Shown here piece by piece: positions 5,773 through 5,987 of a stretch of 5,987 nt of DNA. The stretch covers positions 1-5,987 of the forward strand of contig JAJFHC010000034.1 of the NCBI GenBank assembly GCA_021775835.1, written 5' to 3'. Position numbers and translations under genes: made by a program. Position 1 is the first letter of the stretch; each line of letters starts with the position of its first letter. Source of the DNA: Hyphomicrobiales bacterium. GTDB lineage: Bacteria > Pseudomonadota > Alphaproteobacteria > Rhizobiales > JAJFHC01. The notes under the pieces are model-generated. The model was not told the origin of the DNA and did no database searches. It was given only the letters and a program-made list of their open reading frames with translations.

Positions 5773-5987
5773 ATGACGCAAGGTTCGCCGCGCAGCCCAC
5801 GTGTATTAAAAGGCGGCATTGTCGCTTATCAGTTCCCAGAGCTTCTGCCGACCATCATCGTTTTTCAGTACAATCCCGACGAAGTCTCGCGGTCCATTCA
5901 GGCCGGCGCGTCCAGTGGCGGCGGTCGTGGAGATGCCAATCGTGTCAACGGACCGCCTCAGGAGACCTTGACGTTCTCCGTCGATAT
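5773..5987 (+). CDS. CIS tube/LysM-type structural protein, N-terminal part, 3' partial
   Basis: The first 71 codons of a gene that runs off the right edge. The visible protein has a short Ser/Pro/Arg-rich start, then LKGGIVAYQ (12-20), a Pro-containing strand leading into VFQYNPDEVSRSI (29-41), a Gly/Ser-rich loop (44-54) and GPPQETLTFSVD (60-71). The FQYNPxxxxRxx and GPPxETxxxxxxx(D) pattern is that of the CIS tube-protein N-terminal domain (PF19266), found in Afp7/Pvc7-like proteins of contractile injection systems. These often carry a LysM domain further on and act between the inner tube and the spike; that part lies outside the window. The start at 5773 has GGGGAG at ideal spacing; an in-frame ATG at 5767 overlaps the end of that ribosome binding site and is less likely. 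The AT-rich 151-base gap upstream suggests its own promoter. It is the only structural gene visible and the strongest sign that this is an eCIS locus. Confidence 0.75.
   Translation, partial: MTQGSPRSPRVLKGGIVAYQFPELLPTIIVFQYNPDEVSRSIQAGASSGGGRGDANRVNGPPQETLTFSVD

Overview
The window holds the effector end of an extracellular contractile injection system (eCIS) locus. All genes read on the + strand. Three consecutive proteins begin with the same module, the eCIS core domain (Pfam PF13699, formerly DUF4157). Each module has a DPLExEAD-type N-terminal motif, a CxxC pair, an acidic linker, and a core ending in HELTHV(V/I)QQ. Behind this shared leader each protein carries a different C-terminal part, the arrangement expected of cargo loaded through a common domain.

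Layout. At 1-1240 is the first core-domain protein, cut at its 5' end by the window edge, with a Cys-rich metallopeptidase-like cargo containing HELCGH. At 1237-1728, overlapping it by ATGA, is a small beta-rich protein of unknown function that could be a chaperone or inhibitor of that cargo. At 1778-3337 is a second core-domain protein, joined by an 18-codon mini-ORF with overlaps at both ends; its cargo has a HEAGH zincin motif followed by a beta-strand-rich tail ending in Phe. A gap of about 110 bases with no recognisable signal follows. At 3450-5621 is the third and largest core-domain protein, with a long linker, a hydrophobic stretch and a C-terminal domain containing THELSSYYA. An AT-rich intergenic region of about 150 bases carries a cluster of TTAA half-sites, including an exact TTAA-N7-TTAAC match, and a hairpin that could mask a ribosome binding site. 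From 5773 the start of a CIS tube/LysM-type structural gene runs off the right edge.

Organism. The DNA is GC-rich (about 60% by eye) with tight start-stop overlaps. The TTAA-N7-TTAAC match is the CtrA box of alphaproteobacteria, so an alphaproteobacterium is the favoured but unproven host. No rRNA, tRNA, transposase, CRISPR or clear terminator was seen.

How the parts may work together (inference): the core-domain leader tags each protein for the particle built by the structural genes starting at 5773, while the variable C-terminal parts supply distinct activities. At least two of them look like zinc metallopeptidases.
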